Position numbers and translations under genes: made by a program. Under the pieces are notes generated by a model. It was given only the letters and a program-made list of their open reading frames with translations, did not search any database and had not been told where the DNA came from. DNA of 64,000 nt from Hymenobacter lapidiphilus (GTDB lineage: Bacteria; Bacteroidota; Bacteroidia; Cytophagales; Hymenobacteraceae), in contig NZ_JABKAU010000006.1 of NCBI RefSeq assembly GCF_013377885.1, positions 101,870 through 165,869 on the forward strand, given 5' to 3'. The stretch's first letter is position 1. Each line of letters starts with the position of its first letter. Below are positions 45,235 through 52,910 of the stretch, in pieces.

Positions 45235-45792
45235 TTAATTTTTAGTCTGTAAATCTTTCACCAGCTCGCGCACAATGTCTTCGGGCTCCAGCATGCGGCC
45301 GGGGCCGCTGAGGCCACTGGCCAGCTCGCCGGCCGGCGACTCCCACACGGTATTGCCGTAGCTGCGCAGGCGCGCCAAGTTGGCCTGCGTGGCCGGGTGC
45401 TGGTACATGTCGAGGTCCATGGCCGGGGCCACAAACACGGGGCAGCGGGCCGATAGGTACACCGCGTCGAGCAGCGTGTCGCAGAGGCCCAGCGCGAGGT
45501 GGGCTAAGGTGTTGGCCGAGGCCGGGGCCACCACCAGCGCATCGGCCCACAGACCAAGGTCCACATGGTTGTGCCATTCGCCGGCCCGCTCATCTTTGAG
45601 GAAGCCCTGCAGCACCGGATTTTTAGACAGCGTGGCCAGCGTGAGCGGCGTAACAAAAGCCGTGGCGGCGGGCGTCAGCACCACACGTACTACGGCCCCA
45701 GCCTTCACCAGCAGGCGCACCAGTGGTGCGGCTTTGTAGGCGGCAATGCTGCCACTTACGCCCAGTATAATATTTCGACCTGTTAGCGGCAT
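45235..45792 (-). CDS. coaC: Phosphopantothenoylcysteine decarboxylase domain (CoaC)
   Basis: A 185-residue flavoprotein equal to the N-terminal half of CoaBC. It decarboxylates phosphopantothenoylcysteine to phosphopantetheine using FMN. Visible motifs are ILGVSGSIAAYKA, LTPAATAFVTPLTLATLS, the catalytic His region EWHNHVDLGLWADALVVAPASANTLA and PVFVAPAMDLDMY. The gene ends DLQTKN and then TAA, just where a fused protein would continue into CoaB. Residues needed for activity are present, so a split pair could still work together. Confidence 0.9.
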   Translation of the reverse strand: MPLTGRNIILGVSGSIAAYKAAPLVRLLVKAGAVVRVVLTPAATAFVTPLTLATLSKNPVLQGFLKDERAGEWHNHVDLGLWADALVVAPASANTLAHLALGLCDTLLDAVYLSARCPVFVAPAMDLDMYQHPATQANLARLRSYGNTVWESPAGELASGLSGPGRMLEPEDIVRELVKDLQTKN

Positions 45793-45875
45793 ACCTGGCT
45801 TTTGGCGTAGCAGAGCTTCATCTTCGATACAGCGTTAGGGCTGGTTGGCAGCATGGCAACGCATTGCCCTACACG

Positions 45876-45924
45876 CCGCAGCCTCCCCGTGCCCGGGTTG
45901 GTCCGGGTGGCGGGGAGGCTGCGG
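45876..45924. terminator. G/C-rich hairpin between coaC and rpoZ
   Basis: ccgcagcctcccc (45876-45888) pairs with ggggaggctgcgg (45912-45924), with 23 bases between containing further complementary ccgg words. It has no T tract, so it may attenuate or stabilise rather than end the transcript. Confidence 0.5.
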
Positions 45925-45942
45925 CCGGCCGGAAAGGCCAAC

Positions 45943-46275
45943 TTACGCGTTCTTCTCGGCTTCCTGCTCGGGCGTGCTGTGGTACACCTTGCCTTCCAGG
46001 AATTCTTCGATAGCCAAGTTAGTGGGCTTGGGCAGGCGCTCGTAATGCTTGGAAATCTCGATTTGCTCGCGGTTTTCAAACACCTCCTCCAGGTTGTCGA
46101 CGGTGGTGGCAAACTCGGCCAGCTTGCTGTTCAACTCCTCCTTCAGCTTGATGGAGAGCTGGTTGGCGCGCTTCGAGATAATAGCAATGCTCTCGTACAC
46201 GTTGCCGGTTTCGGGGGTAAAATCCGACATGTTGCGCGTGACGATGGAAGCGGAAGTGTTGTTGGGCGTCTTCAT
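45943..46275 (-). CDS. rpoZ: RNA polymerase omega subunit, Bacteroidota type
   Basis: A 110-residue omega/Rpb6-like subunit. The pattern SASIVTRNMSDFTPETGNVYESIAIISKRANQLS is the Bacteroidota form of the omega motif (Y-E-x-x-x-I-x-x-x-R-A). The C-terminal tail LAIEEFLEGKVYHSTPEQEAEKNA, with its E-F-L-E-G-K, is also typical. Omega aids polymerase assembly. It lies 46 bases downstream of bamD, an arrangement conserved in the phylum, which supports the call for such a short gene. Confidence 0.9.
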   Translation of the reverse strand: MKTPNNTSASIVTRNMSDFTPETGNVYESIAIISKRANQLSIKLKEELNSKLAEFATTVDNLEEVFENREQIEISKHYERLPKPTNLAIEEFLEGKVYHSTPEQEAEKNA

Positions 46276-46321
46276 ATGATGAGTTTTCGAGGTTCTTATG
46301 TGATACCGGGCGCGAAAGCCC

Positions 46322-47149
46322 TTACTTAACAGCAGCCGTGTCGGCCGCTTTCAGCTTGTCGGCGGCAACGCGGGCGTTGTCGTACATTTTCTCGGCGTCT
46401 TTCAGCTGCTTGCTCTGCGGAAAGGTGTCGATGAAGCTCTGGTAAAACGCCAGCGTTTCGTTGTAGCGCTCCAACTGCTTCTCCGCTACCGATTCGGTAG
46501 CCAGGTCGAACTGGGCGCTGAGCTTGAGGAAAGCCGCCTGCTCGCCGTAGGCCGAAGCCGGGTACTGCTGCTGAAAGTTGGTTAATGCCGTAACGGCCGA
46601 CTGATAATAGCGCAGGTCGTAGTAGAGCTTGGCCGACAGAAAGGCTTTGTTCTCCAGCTTCTTCTGCAGCTCCTGCGACATTCCCTCCACCTCCGTCCGG
46701 AACTTGCTTTCGGGGTAGCGGTTCAGGAATTCCTGAATTACTTCCAGGGCCGTGTAGGTATTGGTCTGGTCGAGCTGGAACTCGGGCGAATCTTTGAACA
46801 ACGACTTCGCCTGCATGAAGTACGCCTCCTGGGCAAACTCCGAGTTCGGATACGTGTCGTGGAAAGTCTTGAAGTAGTAAGCTGCCAGCGTGTAGTTACG
46901 CTGGCGGTAGTTGGTGTTGGCAAAGTAAAACTGGGCCTTCTCGGCCTCGGGGCGCCCCCTGAGCAGCGGAATCAGCTCTTCGAGCAGCGTACCGGCCTTA
47001 AAAAAGTCCTCCTTCTCGTAGTACTGGATGGCAGCTTCGTACTTCTTGTTCACATCGGTGCTCTTGAGCAGCTTCTGGTAGCCGGAGCAGGAACCCAACA
47101 GCAGCGTGCTGAGGAGCAGAACAAAAAAAGCAGGACGGAATGACAGCAT
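46322..47149 (-). CDS. bamD: Outer-membrane assembly lipoprotein BamD
   Basis: A 275-residue lipoprotein of the BAM complex, which inserts beta barrels into the outer membrane. The ATG at 47149 gives a signal with Cys21 (LLLGSCSGYQKLLKSTD). Five TPR-like helix pairs follow (KKYEAAIQYYEKEDFFKAGTLLEEL; QRNYTLAAYYFKTFHDTYPNSEFAQEAYFM; YTALEVIQEFLNRYPES), a pattern typical of BamD/YfiO. The TACCTTTG element at 47157-47164 lies 7 bases from the start codon, so the mRNA may be leaderless. It heads the rpoZ-coaBC-porD run. Confidence 0.95.
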   Translation of the reverse strand: MLSFRPAFFVLLLSTLLLGSCSGYQKLLKSTDVNKKYEAAIQYYEKEDFFKAGTLLEELIPLLRGRPEAEKAQFYFANTNYRQRNYTLAAYYFKTFHDTYPNSEFAQEAYFMQAKSLFKDSPEFQLDQTNTYTALEVIQEFLNRYPESKFRTEVEGMSQELQKKLENKAFLSAKLYYDLRYYQSAVTALTNFQQQYPASAYGEQAAFLKLSAQFDLATESVAEKQLERYNETLAFYQSFIDTFPQSKQLKDAEKMYDNARVAADKLKAADTAAVK

Positions 47150-47156
47150 AAGGGCG

Positions 47157-47164
47157 CAAAGGTA
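47157..47164 (-). promoter_or_regulatory. -7 element TACCTTTG before bamD
   Basis: Read on the minus strand, TACCTTTG is followed by cgccctt and then the ATG at 47149. It matches TAnnTTTG fully. The 7-base gap puts the expected transcription start at or next to the start codon. The same word at the same distance precedes the ostA-like gene. Confidence 0.5.
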
Positions 47165-47204
47165 CGAATTAGTAGTTGGTAATAAATTGCCTGTATGATC
47201 GAAT

Positions 47205-47232
47205 GTCATGCTGAGCGGAGTCGAAGCCTGAC
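47205..47232. repeat. Degenerate single-hairpin REP unit
   Basis: gtcatgct ... agcctgac is a one-hairpin member of the dispersed family with one changed base in the right arm. It lies between bamD's promoter and the end of the ostA-like gene. Confidence 0.65.
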
Positions 47233-47255
47233 ACCGTTATTTTGCCAACTACCCG

Positions 47256-48881
47256 CTATTTCTTAGCCGGTGTCCTTTTACTGGATTTGGCCGGCGGCTT
47301 GCGGGCTGGGGCAGGTTTCTTTTTGGGCTTTACGGGTATAGCGAAGTGCTTGCCCAGCGTCTGGCGGCGCGTGGGCCGGTCTTCGGGTCGCCAGCGGAAG
47401 TCCTTGAGTTTAGCTTCCTCAGGCTTGAGCTCGTTGGGTGGAATAAACTTGGCTTCGGGGTTGGTGATGAAACTGATGGTTTGTAGCTCGTCGTCGGCGA
47501 AGCGCAGGGCCATGGTGGCCGAGAGCGACTTGTTGACGCCCGAAACGGCTGTGTCGCCCTCAAGAGCATAGTAGAGGCTCTCGGCGTTGCCAACCACGTC
47601 AATTTTTTTTATGGCCTTCTCCCCGAAGTACGCCACCATGGTGCGGCCCTTTACCTGATTGTAGTTGCCAATCGTGTCGAGCCCAATACTGAAGGCGTGG
47701 CCGTAGAGCCGCATCTGGTCGATTTTGCCCCGGCGCTGCCGGATTTCCATTGAGTCGGCCGTCAGCTGGTTTTTCTTGGTCCACAGCACCGGATCGTGGC
47801 TGAGGTAGATGATGGAATCCTGACGGTCATAGGTCAGCGAGTCGGCCCGGCCCTGCAAATCGGAGCGGAAAATCCGGGCCTTTTTATAGGCGTAAATCAC
47901 GGCGCCCTTATTCAGCGGCGGCTTGCCTTCGATGCTGACCAGCGTATCGGCCGTGAGGTAGAGGGTGTCTTTGCCCGAAATGTTGCGCATCACGGGGCGG
48001 CTGCCGTATACCTTGGCGCGGCCCTGGGCCCGCCAGTAGCGCCCCACGTCGCCCCGTATTTCGAGGTTGTCCTTTTTGGAAATCATCGACACCCGGCCCG
48101 TAGCCACGCCGTACGCGGTCAGCTCGTTGTAAAACAGCTTGTCGCCGCCCAGCAGGTATTCCGGCGTTTCTATTTTGGCGTTGCGGCCGAAGTTGGCCTC
48201 TTTGGTAGCGGTATTGTAGGTGCCGTTTTCGGCGTACAGGTTCTGGTTTTTGCCCTTGATGCGCGTGGGGCCGAAAAAGTACGCCACCTTGCTTACAGTG
48301 TTGTACTGCAGCGTGTCGGTGTCGATGGTATTTTCGGGCGTTACCAGCTTCACGTTGCGCTTGAAGCTGAATACTTTACTGACAGTGTTGTAGTAGCCGA
48401 ACTGGCTGTCGAGCGTGTTTTTAGGGTCTTGGAGGTGGCCGCCGGTACTGTAGTAGGCCAGGTTGTTGGCCAGGTCGTAGTCGAGCAGTTGGGTGGTGAG
48501 GGTCATGCGCGGGTCGCGCAGCGTTACGTTGCCCACCATGCGGGCCTTGCGGGTGTCGCCGTCGTAGGTGCCGCGGTTGCCGGTTATCGTGATGGTATCG
48601 TTCTGGATAATGCGCACGTTGCTGAACGCCTCAATGGCGTTGCGCTCCAGGTATTGGTACATCGAGTCGGCGTAGAGCAGTGTGGTGCCCTGGCGTAGGC
48701 TCACGTTGCCCAGCAGCTTGCGGATTTCGACGCCATTAAAGGTGCCTCCCTCCAGCGAGTTGGCCGAAATCAGCTCAATAGGCTGGCCGCTACCAGGCTT
48801 GGCGGCGGGCCGGGCCTGCGACCACCCCAGCAGCGGCAGCACCAGCAGTAAAACAAGAAAAACAGACTTAGACAGCGACAT
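47256..48881 (-). CDS. OstA/LptA-like LPS transport protein
   Basis: A 541-residue periplasmic beta-jellyroll protein of the OstA family. A signal peptide ends near LLGWSQA. The mature protein is a run of short beta strands with repeated phrases typical of LptA/LptD slices: IRKLLGNVSLRQGTTLLYADSMYQY, ITITGNRGTYDGDTRKARMVGNVTLRDP, LYAENGTYNTATKEANFGRNAKIETPEYLL. The C-terminus is rich in Lys/Pro/Ala (KPKKKPAPARKPPAKSSKR). It probably bridges lipopolysaccharide across the periplasm; whether it plays the LptA role or a special Bacteroidota role cannot be told. It lies directly upstream of bamD. Confidence 0.85.
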   Translation of the reverse strand: MSLSKSVFLVLLLVLPLLGWSQARPAAKPGSGQPIELISANSLEGGTFNGVEIRKLLGNVSLRQGTTLLYADSMYQYLERNAIEAFSNVRIIQNDTITITGNRGTYDGDTRKARMVGNVTLRDPRMTLTTQLLDYDLANNLAYYSTGGHLQDPKNTLDSQFGYYNTVSKVFSFKRNVKLVTPENTIDTDTLQYNTVSKVAYFFGPTRIKGKNQNLYAENGTYNTATKEANFGRNAKIETPEYLLGGDKLFYNELTAYGVATGRVSMISKKDNLEIRGDVGRYWRAQGRAKVYGSRPVMRNISGKDTLYLTADTLVSIEGKPPLNKGAVIYAYKKARIFRSDLQGRADSLTYDRQDSIIYLSHDPVLWTKKNQLTADSMEIRQRRGKIDQMRLYGHAFSIGLDTIGNYNQVKGRTMVAYFGEKAIKKIDVVGNAESLYYALEGDTAVSGVNKSLSATMALRFADDELQTISFITNPEAKFIPPNELKPEEAKLKDFRWRPEDRPTRRQTLGKHFAIPVKPKKKPAPARKPPAKSSKRTPAKK

Positions 48882-48888
48882 TTCGGCG

Positions 48889-48896
48889 CAAAGGTA
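48889..48896 (-). promoter_or_regulatory. -7 element TACCTTTG before the ostA-like gene
   Basis: On the minus strand TACCTTTG is followed by cgccgaa and then ATG (48881). The first 12 bases (TACCTTTGCGCC) equal those before bamD, and the distance is identical. No -33 match was found by eye. Confidence 0.5.
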
Positions 48897-48951
48897 GGCA
48901 AGCAGGGTGGCTAACGTGTTTCTTTGCGGAATATTGGCTGAAGAACGATGC

Positions 48952-49033
48952 AGGGGCGGGGCTGGCCCCCGCCCGCCACTGAACGAAACCGACTTGCACC
49001 GTTCAACGCCGGGCGGGGGCCAGCCCCGCCTCT
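48952..49033. repeat. G/C-rich inverted repeat, second repeat family, long form
   Basis: Two 24-base arms, aggggcggggctggcccccgcccg-type on the left (48952-48975) and its complement (49010-49033), pair with one mismatch; each arm can also fold on itself. The leading gaacgatgcaggggcggggc matches the short copy at 43587. It ends just before the tilS region. Confidence 0.85.
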
Positions 49034-49082
49034 ACTTATGCTGGCAGAATACGCCGCCACCTGCGCCGATACCCACTCCCCC

Positions 49083-50411
49083 ATGCTCGACCAGATTCAA
49101 TCCTATATTCAGGAACACACCCTCTTCTCCCCCACCGATACCCTGCTGCTGGCCGTTAGTGGCGGGCTCGACTCGGTGGTGCTGGCCGACGTGCTCCACC
49201 GGCTGGAGCAGCCGTTTGCCGTAGCTCATTGCCACTTCGGGCTGCGCGGTGAGGAGGCCGACGCCGACGAGGAGTTTGTGCGCAAGCTGGCCCAGCAGTA
49301 CAAGGCGCCCTACTTCGCCGAGTTCTTCCAGACCAAGAAGTTCGCCGAGCAGGAGGGCATCTCAACCCAGATGGCGGCCCGGGCCCTGCGCTACGAGTGG
49401 TTTGAGCGGGTGCGGGCCCAGCAGGGCTACGCCGCCATTGCCACCGCCCACCACCAGCGCGACGCGGCCGAAACCATGCTGCTCAACCTCACCCACGGCA
49501 CCGGCCTGGCCGGGCTGCATGGCATCCGGGCAAAAACCGGCCACCTCGTGCGCCCGCTGCTGGCCGTGAGCAAGCCCGATTTATTCGACTATGTGGTGGA
49601 AAACCGCCTCATCTGGCGTGAGGATGCCAGCAACGACTCGCCGGTATACCAGCGCAACCGCCTGCGCCTGGAGGTGCTGCCGGTGCTGCGCGACATCAAC
49701 CCCAACCTCGACCACACCATGAGCACCACGGCCGAGCGGGTGGGCGGGGCCGAGGAAATCGTGCGCCGCTACGTGGCCGACACCGCCGCCCAGGCCCAGC
49801 GCACCGAACCCGAAGCCACTTACCTCGACATCCGGCTGCTGCAGAACACCGCCGCTACGGCCCTGGTGCTGCACGAGCTGCTGCGGCCCTTCGGCTTCGC
49901 CTACCCGGTGGTAAAGGACATCGTGCGCAGCTTCGGGGCCGAGCCGGGCCGCCGCTTCGAGTCGCCGACCCACCTGCTGGTGAAGGATCGGGAGCAGCTC
50001 GTCATCACGCCGCGCCGGCTCAGCCAGTTCGGTACCTACCAGCTCCAAGCGGGCCAGGAAGTACTTAAAATTGATGGCCTGCACCTGCGCACCGAGCTGC
50101 TCGAAGTGCCGGAAGGCTACGAGCCGCCCCGCGGTAAAGCCCTGGCCGCCCTCGACGCCGATGTGCTCAAATTCCCGCTCACGGTGCGTCCCTGGCAGGA
50201 AGGCGACTGGTTTATGCCCATCGGCATGAAGGGCAAAAAGCTGCTCTCCGACTTCCTCATCGACCAGAAAGTGCCCCTCAACCTAAAAGACAGCGTGTGG
50301 GTACTGGTGTCGGCCGACGGCAAAATCGTGTGGGTTATCGGCCACCGCCCCGACGACCGGTTCAAGGTATCGCCCGAGACGGAACGGGTGCTGCTGGTGC
50401 GGCGGATGTGA
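49083..50411 (+). CDS. tilS: tRNA(Ile)-lysidine synthase TilS
   Basis: A 442-residue ATP-pyrophosphatase-type enzyme that changes the wobble C of tRNA-Ile2 (CAU anticodon) to lysidine so that it reads AUA. The PP-loop SGGLDS lies at 26-31 with this start, and VAHCHFGLRGEEADADEEFV and HHQRDAAETMLLNLTHGTGLAGLHGI are hallmarks. The C-terminal TilS domain contains LTVRPWQEGDWFMPIGMKGKKLLSDFLIDQKV. The ATG at 49083 was preferred; an ATG at 49038 lies closer to the repeat and would add 15 unlikely residues. Confidence 0.95.
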   Translation: MLDQIQSYIQEHTLFSPTDTLLLAVSGGLDSVVLADVLHRLEQPFAVAHCHFGLRGEEADADEEFVRKLAQQYKAPYFAEFFQTKKFAEQEGISTQMAARALRYEWFERVRAQQGYAAIATAHHQRDAAETMLLNLTHGTGLAGLHGIRAKTGHLVRPLLAVSKPDLFDYVVENRLIWREDASNDSPVYQRNRLRLEVLPVLRDINPNLDHTMSTTAERVGGAEEIVRRYVADTAAQAQRTEPEATYLDIRLLQNTAATALVLHELLRPFGFAYPVVKDIVRSFGAEPGRRFESPTHLLVKDREQLVITPRRLSQFGTYQLQAGQEVLKIDGLHLRTELLEVPEGYEPPRGKALAALDADVLKFPLTVRPWQEGDWFMPIGMKGKKLLSDFLIDQKVPLNLKDSVWVLVSADGKIVWVIGHRPDDRFKVSPETERVLLVRRM

Positions 50412-50430
50412 GTTGGGGAGGGGAGAAAAG

Positions 50431-50574
50431 GAACGTCATTCTGAGCATGTGGCGAATTGAGCCAGGGGCGCAGCCGCAGTCGAAGAATATCTACTGCAAT
50501 GGTAACTCAGTCGGACGCAACGAAGCGGTAGAGATTCTTCGACTCCGCTGCGCTGCACTCAGAATGACCGTTCT
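50431..50574. repeat. REP-like inverted repeat, tilS-mdh gap
   Basis: gaacgtcattctgagc on the left and the complement cactcagaatgaccgttct on the right, with inner gtcgaagaat / attcttcgac pairs. The core reads TCT/AGA here, once more changed on both sides together. Confidence 0.8.
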
Positions 50575-50689
50575 TTCTTCTCACCACTCACTTCTCTGTA
50601 CTCCCTTCTCACTTCCAACTCCTGACTTCTAAACTCTATGCCGTAGCTTTACGCGCATCCCAATATCCACACCCAAATTCCACCGCTCA

Positions 50690-51631
50690 ATGAAAGTTAC
50701 CGTAGTTGGAGCCGGCAATGTAGGCGCGACCTGCGCCGATGTACTGGCCACCCGCGAAATTGCCAACGAGATTGTTCTGGTTGACATTAAGGAAGGTTTC
50801 GCCGAAGGCAAAGCCCTCGATATCTGGCAGAAATCCCCTGTTATCGGCTACGACTCGCGCACTGTGGGCGTAACCAACGACTACTCGCGCACCGCTGGTT
50901 CGGAAGTAGTAGTGATTACTTCGGGCCTGCCCCGCAAGCCCGGCATGAGCCGCGACGACCTGATTTCGACCAACGCCGGCATCGTAAAATCGGTGACCGA
51001 GCAGGTAGTGAAACACTCGCCCAACGCCATCATCATCATCGTCAGCAACCCGCTCGACGTGATGACCTACCAGGCCCACCTTACCTCCGGCCTCGACCGG
51101 ACCAAGGTGTTCGGCATGGCTGGCATCCTCGACACGGCCCGCTACCGCGCCTTCCTGGCGGAGGCGCTCAACGTGAGCCCCAAAGACATTCAGGCAGTGC
51201 TCATGGGTGGCCACGGCGACACCATGGTGCCCCTGCCCCGCTACACCACTGTGGGCGGTATTCCCGTTACCGAACTCATCGGCAAAGAGGAGCTTGACGC
51301 CATCGTGCAGCGCACGGCCGTAGGCGGCGGCGAGCTGGTGAAACTGATGGGCACTTCGGCCTGGTACGCGCCCGGCGCGGCTGCCGCCCAGATGGTAGAA
51401 GCCATTGTACGCGACCAGCGTCGCGTGTTCCCCGTGTGTGTGAAGCTCGAAGGCGAGTACGGCATGGACGGCGTGTACCTCGGTGCTCCGGTTATCCTGG
51501 GCAAAAACGGCATCGAGAAAGTGATTGAGCTGCAGCTCAACGACGACGAGAAAGCCCTGCTCGAAACCTCCCGCGGCCACGTGAAAGAGGTAATGGATGC
51601 CCTGGACAAAATGAACCAAGCCAACGCTTAG
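50690..51631 (+). CDS. mdh: Malate dehydrogenase, LDH-like type
   Basis: A 313-residue NAD-dependent malate dehydrogenase of the TCA cycle. The Rossmann motif is GAGNVGA (7-13), with Asp32 for NAD ribose. Substrate-binding Arg residues are in GLPRKPGMSR (82, 88) and at 151 (TARYR); the catalytic His is His175 in GGHGDTMVP. Arg82 in the active-site loop points to malate rather than lactate. The MDH of this group is close to lactate dehydrogenase in fold. A TAGCTTTA element lies 38 bases upstream of the ATG. Confidence 0.97.
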   Translation: MKVTVVGAGNVGATCADVLATREIANEIVLVDIKEGFAEGKALDIWQKSPVIGYDSRTVGVTNDYSRTAGSEVVVITSGLPRKPGMSRDDLISTNAGIVKSVTEQVVKHSPNAIIIIVSNPLDVMTYQAHLTSGLDRTKVFGMAGILDTARYRAFLAEALNVSPKDIQAVLMGGHGDTMVPLPRYTTVGGIPVTELIGKEELDAIVQRTAVGGGELVKLMGTSAWYAPGAAAAQMVEAIVRDQRRVFPVCVKLEGEYGMDGVYLGAPVILGKNGIEKVIELQLNDDEKALLETSRGHVKEVMDALDKMNQANA

Positions 51632-51653
51632 AGCTTAGAGCTTAGAGCTTAGA
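51626..51653. repeat. 7-bp tandem repeat (gcttaga) starting on the mdh stop codon
   Basis: Four units of gcttaga run from 51626; the first contains the last sense codon GCT and the TAG stop of mdh. The following units place a TAG in each of the other frames. The layout mirrors the taacagc array after porD. Confidence 0.9.
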
Positions 51654-51687
51654 GGCATACCGGACTCCCGGTTTTCCAGTTCTCTGC

Positions 51688-51740
51688 AAAGCCAAACGGC
51701 CGCCCTGCATCATGCAGGGCGGCCGTTTGGCTTTTTTGGT
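51688..51740. terminator. Strong terminator after mdh
   Basis: Two 22-base arms (aaagccaaacggccgccctg... and complement, 51688-51709 and 51713-51734) with a 3-base loop, followed by a T run. It ends the mdh transcript. The A run at the left makes it potentially bidirectional. Confidence 0.93.
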
Positions 51741-51841
51741 ATAGTTCAGCTAAAGTCATTTTCAACTGAAATCCTGTGCTCCTATCAACCCGAAAGTTCG
51801 TGAGAGCACAGCCAATCAGCACAAATTAACCTCCAAAACGA

Positions 51842-51877
51842 ATCTGCGTTATCTGCACCATCTGCCACATCTGTGAT
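51842..51877. repeat. 9-bp tandem repeat (atctgcnnn) touching the rhomboid stop codon
   Basis: Four 9-base units atctgcgtt, atctgcacc, atctgccac and atctgtgat lie side by side. The array abuts the stop codon of the minus-strand rhomboid gene (51878-51880). Confidence 0.8.
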
Positions 51878-52792
51878 TTATTGTTGACTGGCTTTGAATA
51901 GCTTCTGTTTTTCTTCCTTAGAGAGGCTTTCGTAGCCGGAATGGGAGATTTTGTCGAGGATGAGGTCGATTTCCTCTTCGGCGGGTTGGGAGGTACTGGC
52001 TTTGCGGCTGGCGGCGGGGGCGGTGCCTTTGGCGGTAGCAACGGAGGCTGCGGCAGGGGTACGATGCGTGACGCGCAGGTTAGGGCGCTTGGAGAACAAG
52101 CGGCCAACCCAGTCGCCCACGGCCTGCACCGGGCGTCCCAGGTCGCGGCCGGCGCGCAGCTGCCGGATGAAGATGTAGCCCAGCACTGCCCCACCGATGT
52201 GGGCAATGCCGCCGCCGGGGTTACCCTGGTTGATGGCCAGCACCGACAGCACAATCACAACGGCGGCAATGTACTTGATGCGCACCGGGCCGAGCAGAAT
52301 CAGGTTGAACTGGTACTCGGGCATAAGAGTGGCGGCAGCCATAATAATGGCCGTAACGCCCGCTGAAGCCCCAATTACGGTAGTACCCAGAGCCGGACTC
52401 AGGGCAGGCAGCAGGTTGTAGGCAAGCACGAAAAACAGCGCCCCGGCCAGCGCACCCAGAATATACACGCTTACCAGGCGCCGGTCGCCTAGGTATTCGC
52501 GCACTAATGCCCCGAAGAAATACAGGTTGATGAGGTTGAAGAATATGTGCAGAAATTTCTCGTGAGTGAAGGCATAGGTGAGCACCGTCCAGGGGTGCCG
52601 CAACAGGCCGGGCAGGTCGGAGGGCAGCGCAAACTGGCGGATGATATTGGGGTAGTACTGTGCCCCCGATAGGAACATGATAGCCTCGGTGAGCACCAGA
52701 AACACGAACACCAGCACGTTGATGAGCAGCAGCTGGTTGAGCGCATTATCGCGGCGGCTGAACGCGGTGCGGATATCGTTGAAAACACTCAT
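51878..52792 (-). CDS. Rhomboid intramembrane serine protease, first of two
   Basis: A 304-residue membrane protease. Six transmembrane segments lie in about 20-215. Characteristic motifs are the HEKFLHIFFNLINLYFFG region (His-rich TM2), the nucleophile Ser in GASAGVTA, and the partner His in GGGIAHIGGAVLG. The C-terminal 90 residues are a soluble, Ala/Pro-rich tail ending in a helical DKISHSGYESLSKEEKQKLFKASQQ. This tail pattern is common in Bacteroidota rhomboids. Substrates are unknown. A second rhomboid lies 118 bases upstream on the same strand. Confidence 0.93.
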   Translation of the reverse strand: MSVFNDIRTAFSRRDNALNQLLLINVLVFVFLVLTEAIMFLSGAQYYPNIIRQFALPSDLPGLLRHPWTVLTYAFTHEKFLHIFFNLINLYFFGALVREYLGDRRLVSVYILGALAGALFFVLAYNLLPALSPALGTTVIGASAGVTAIIMAAATLMPEYQFNLILLGPVRIKYIAAVVIVLSVLAINQGNPGGGIAHIGGAVLGYIFIRQLRAGRDLGRPVQAVGDWVGRLFSKRPNLRVTHRTPAAASVATAKGTAPAASRKASTSQPAEEEIDLILDKISHSGYESLSKEEKQKLFKASQQ

Positions 52793-52910
52793 CTCGTTGG
52801 TCGTTTCTTGTTATTCGTTTCTCGCGGGCGGTGGCTCGTTGTGATTTGCTGCTTTCCGCTGAGTTCTTTAAACAACGAAAAGCAAAAAACGAGCAACTAT
52901 AACCGAAATA

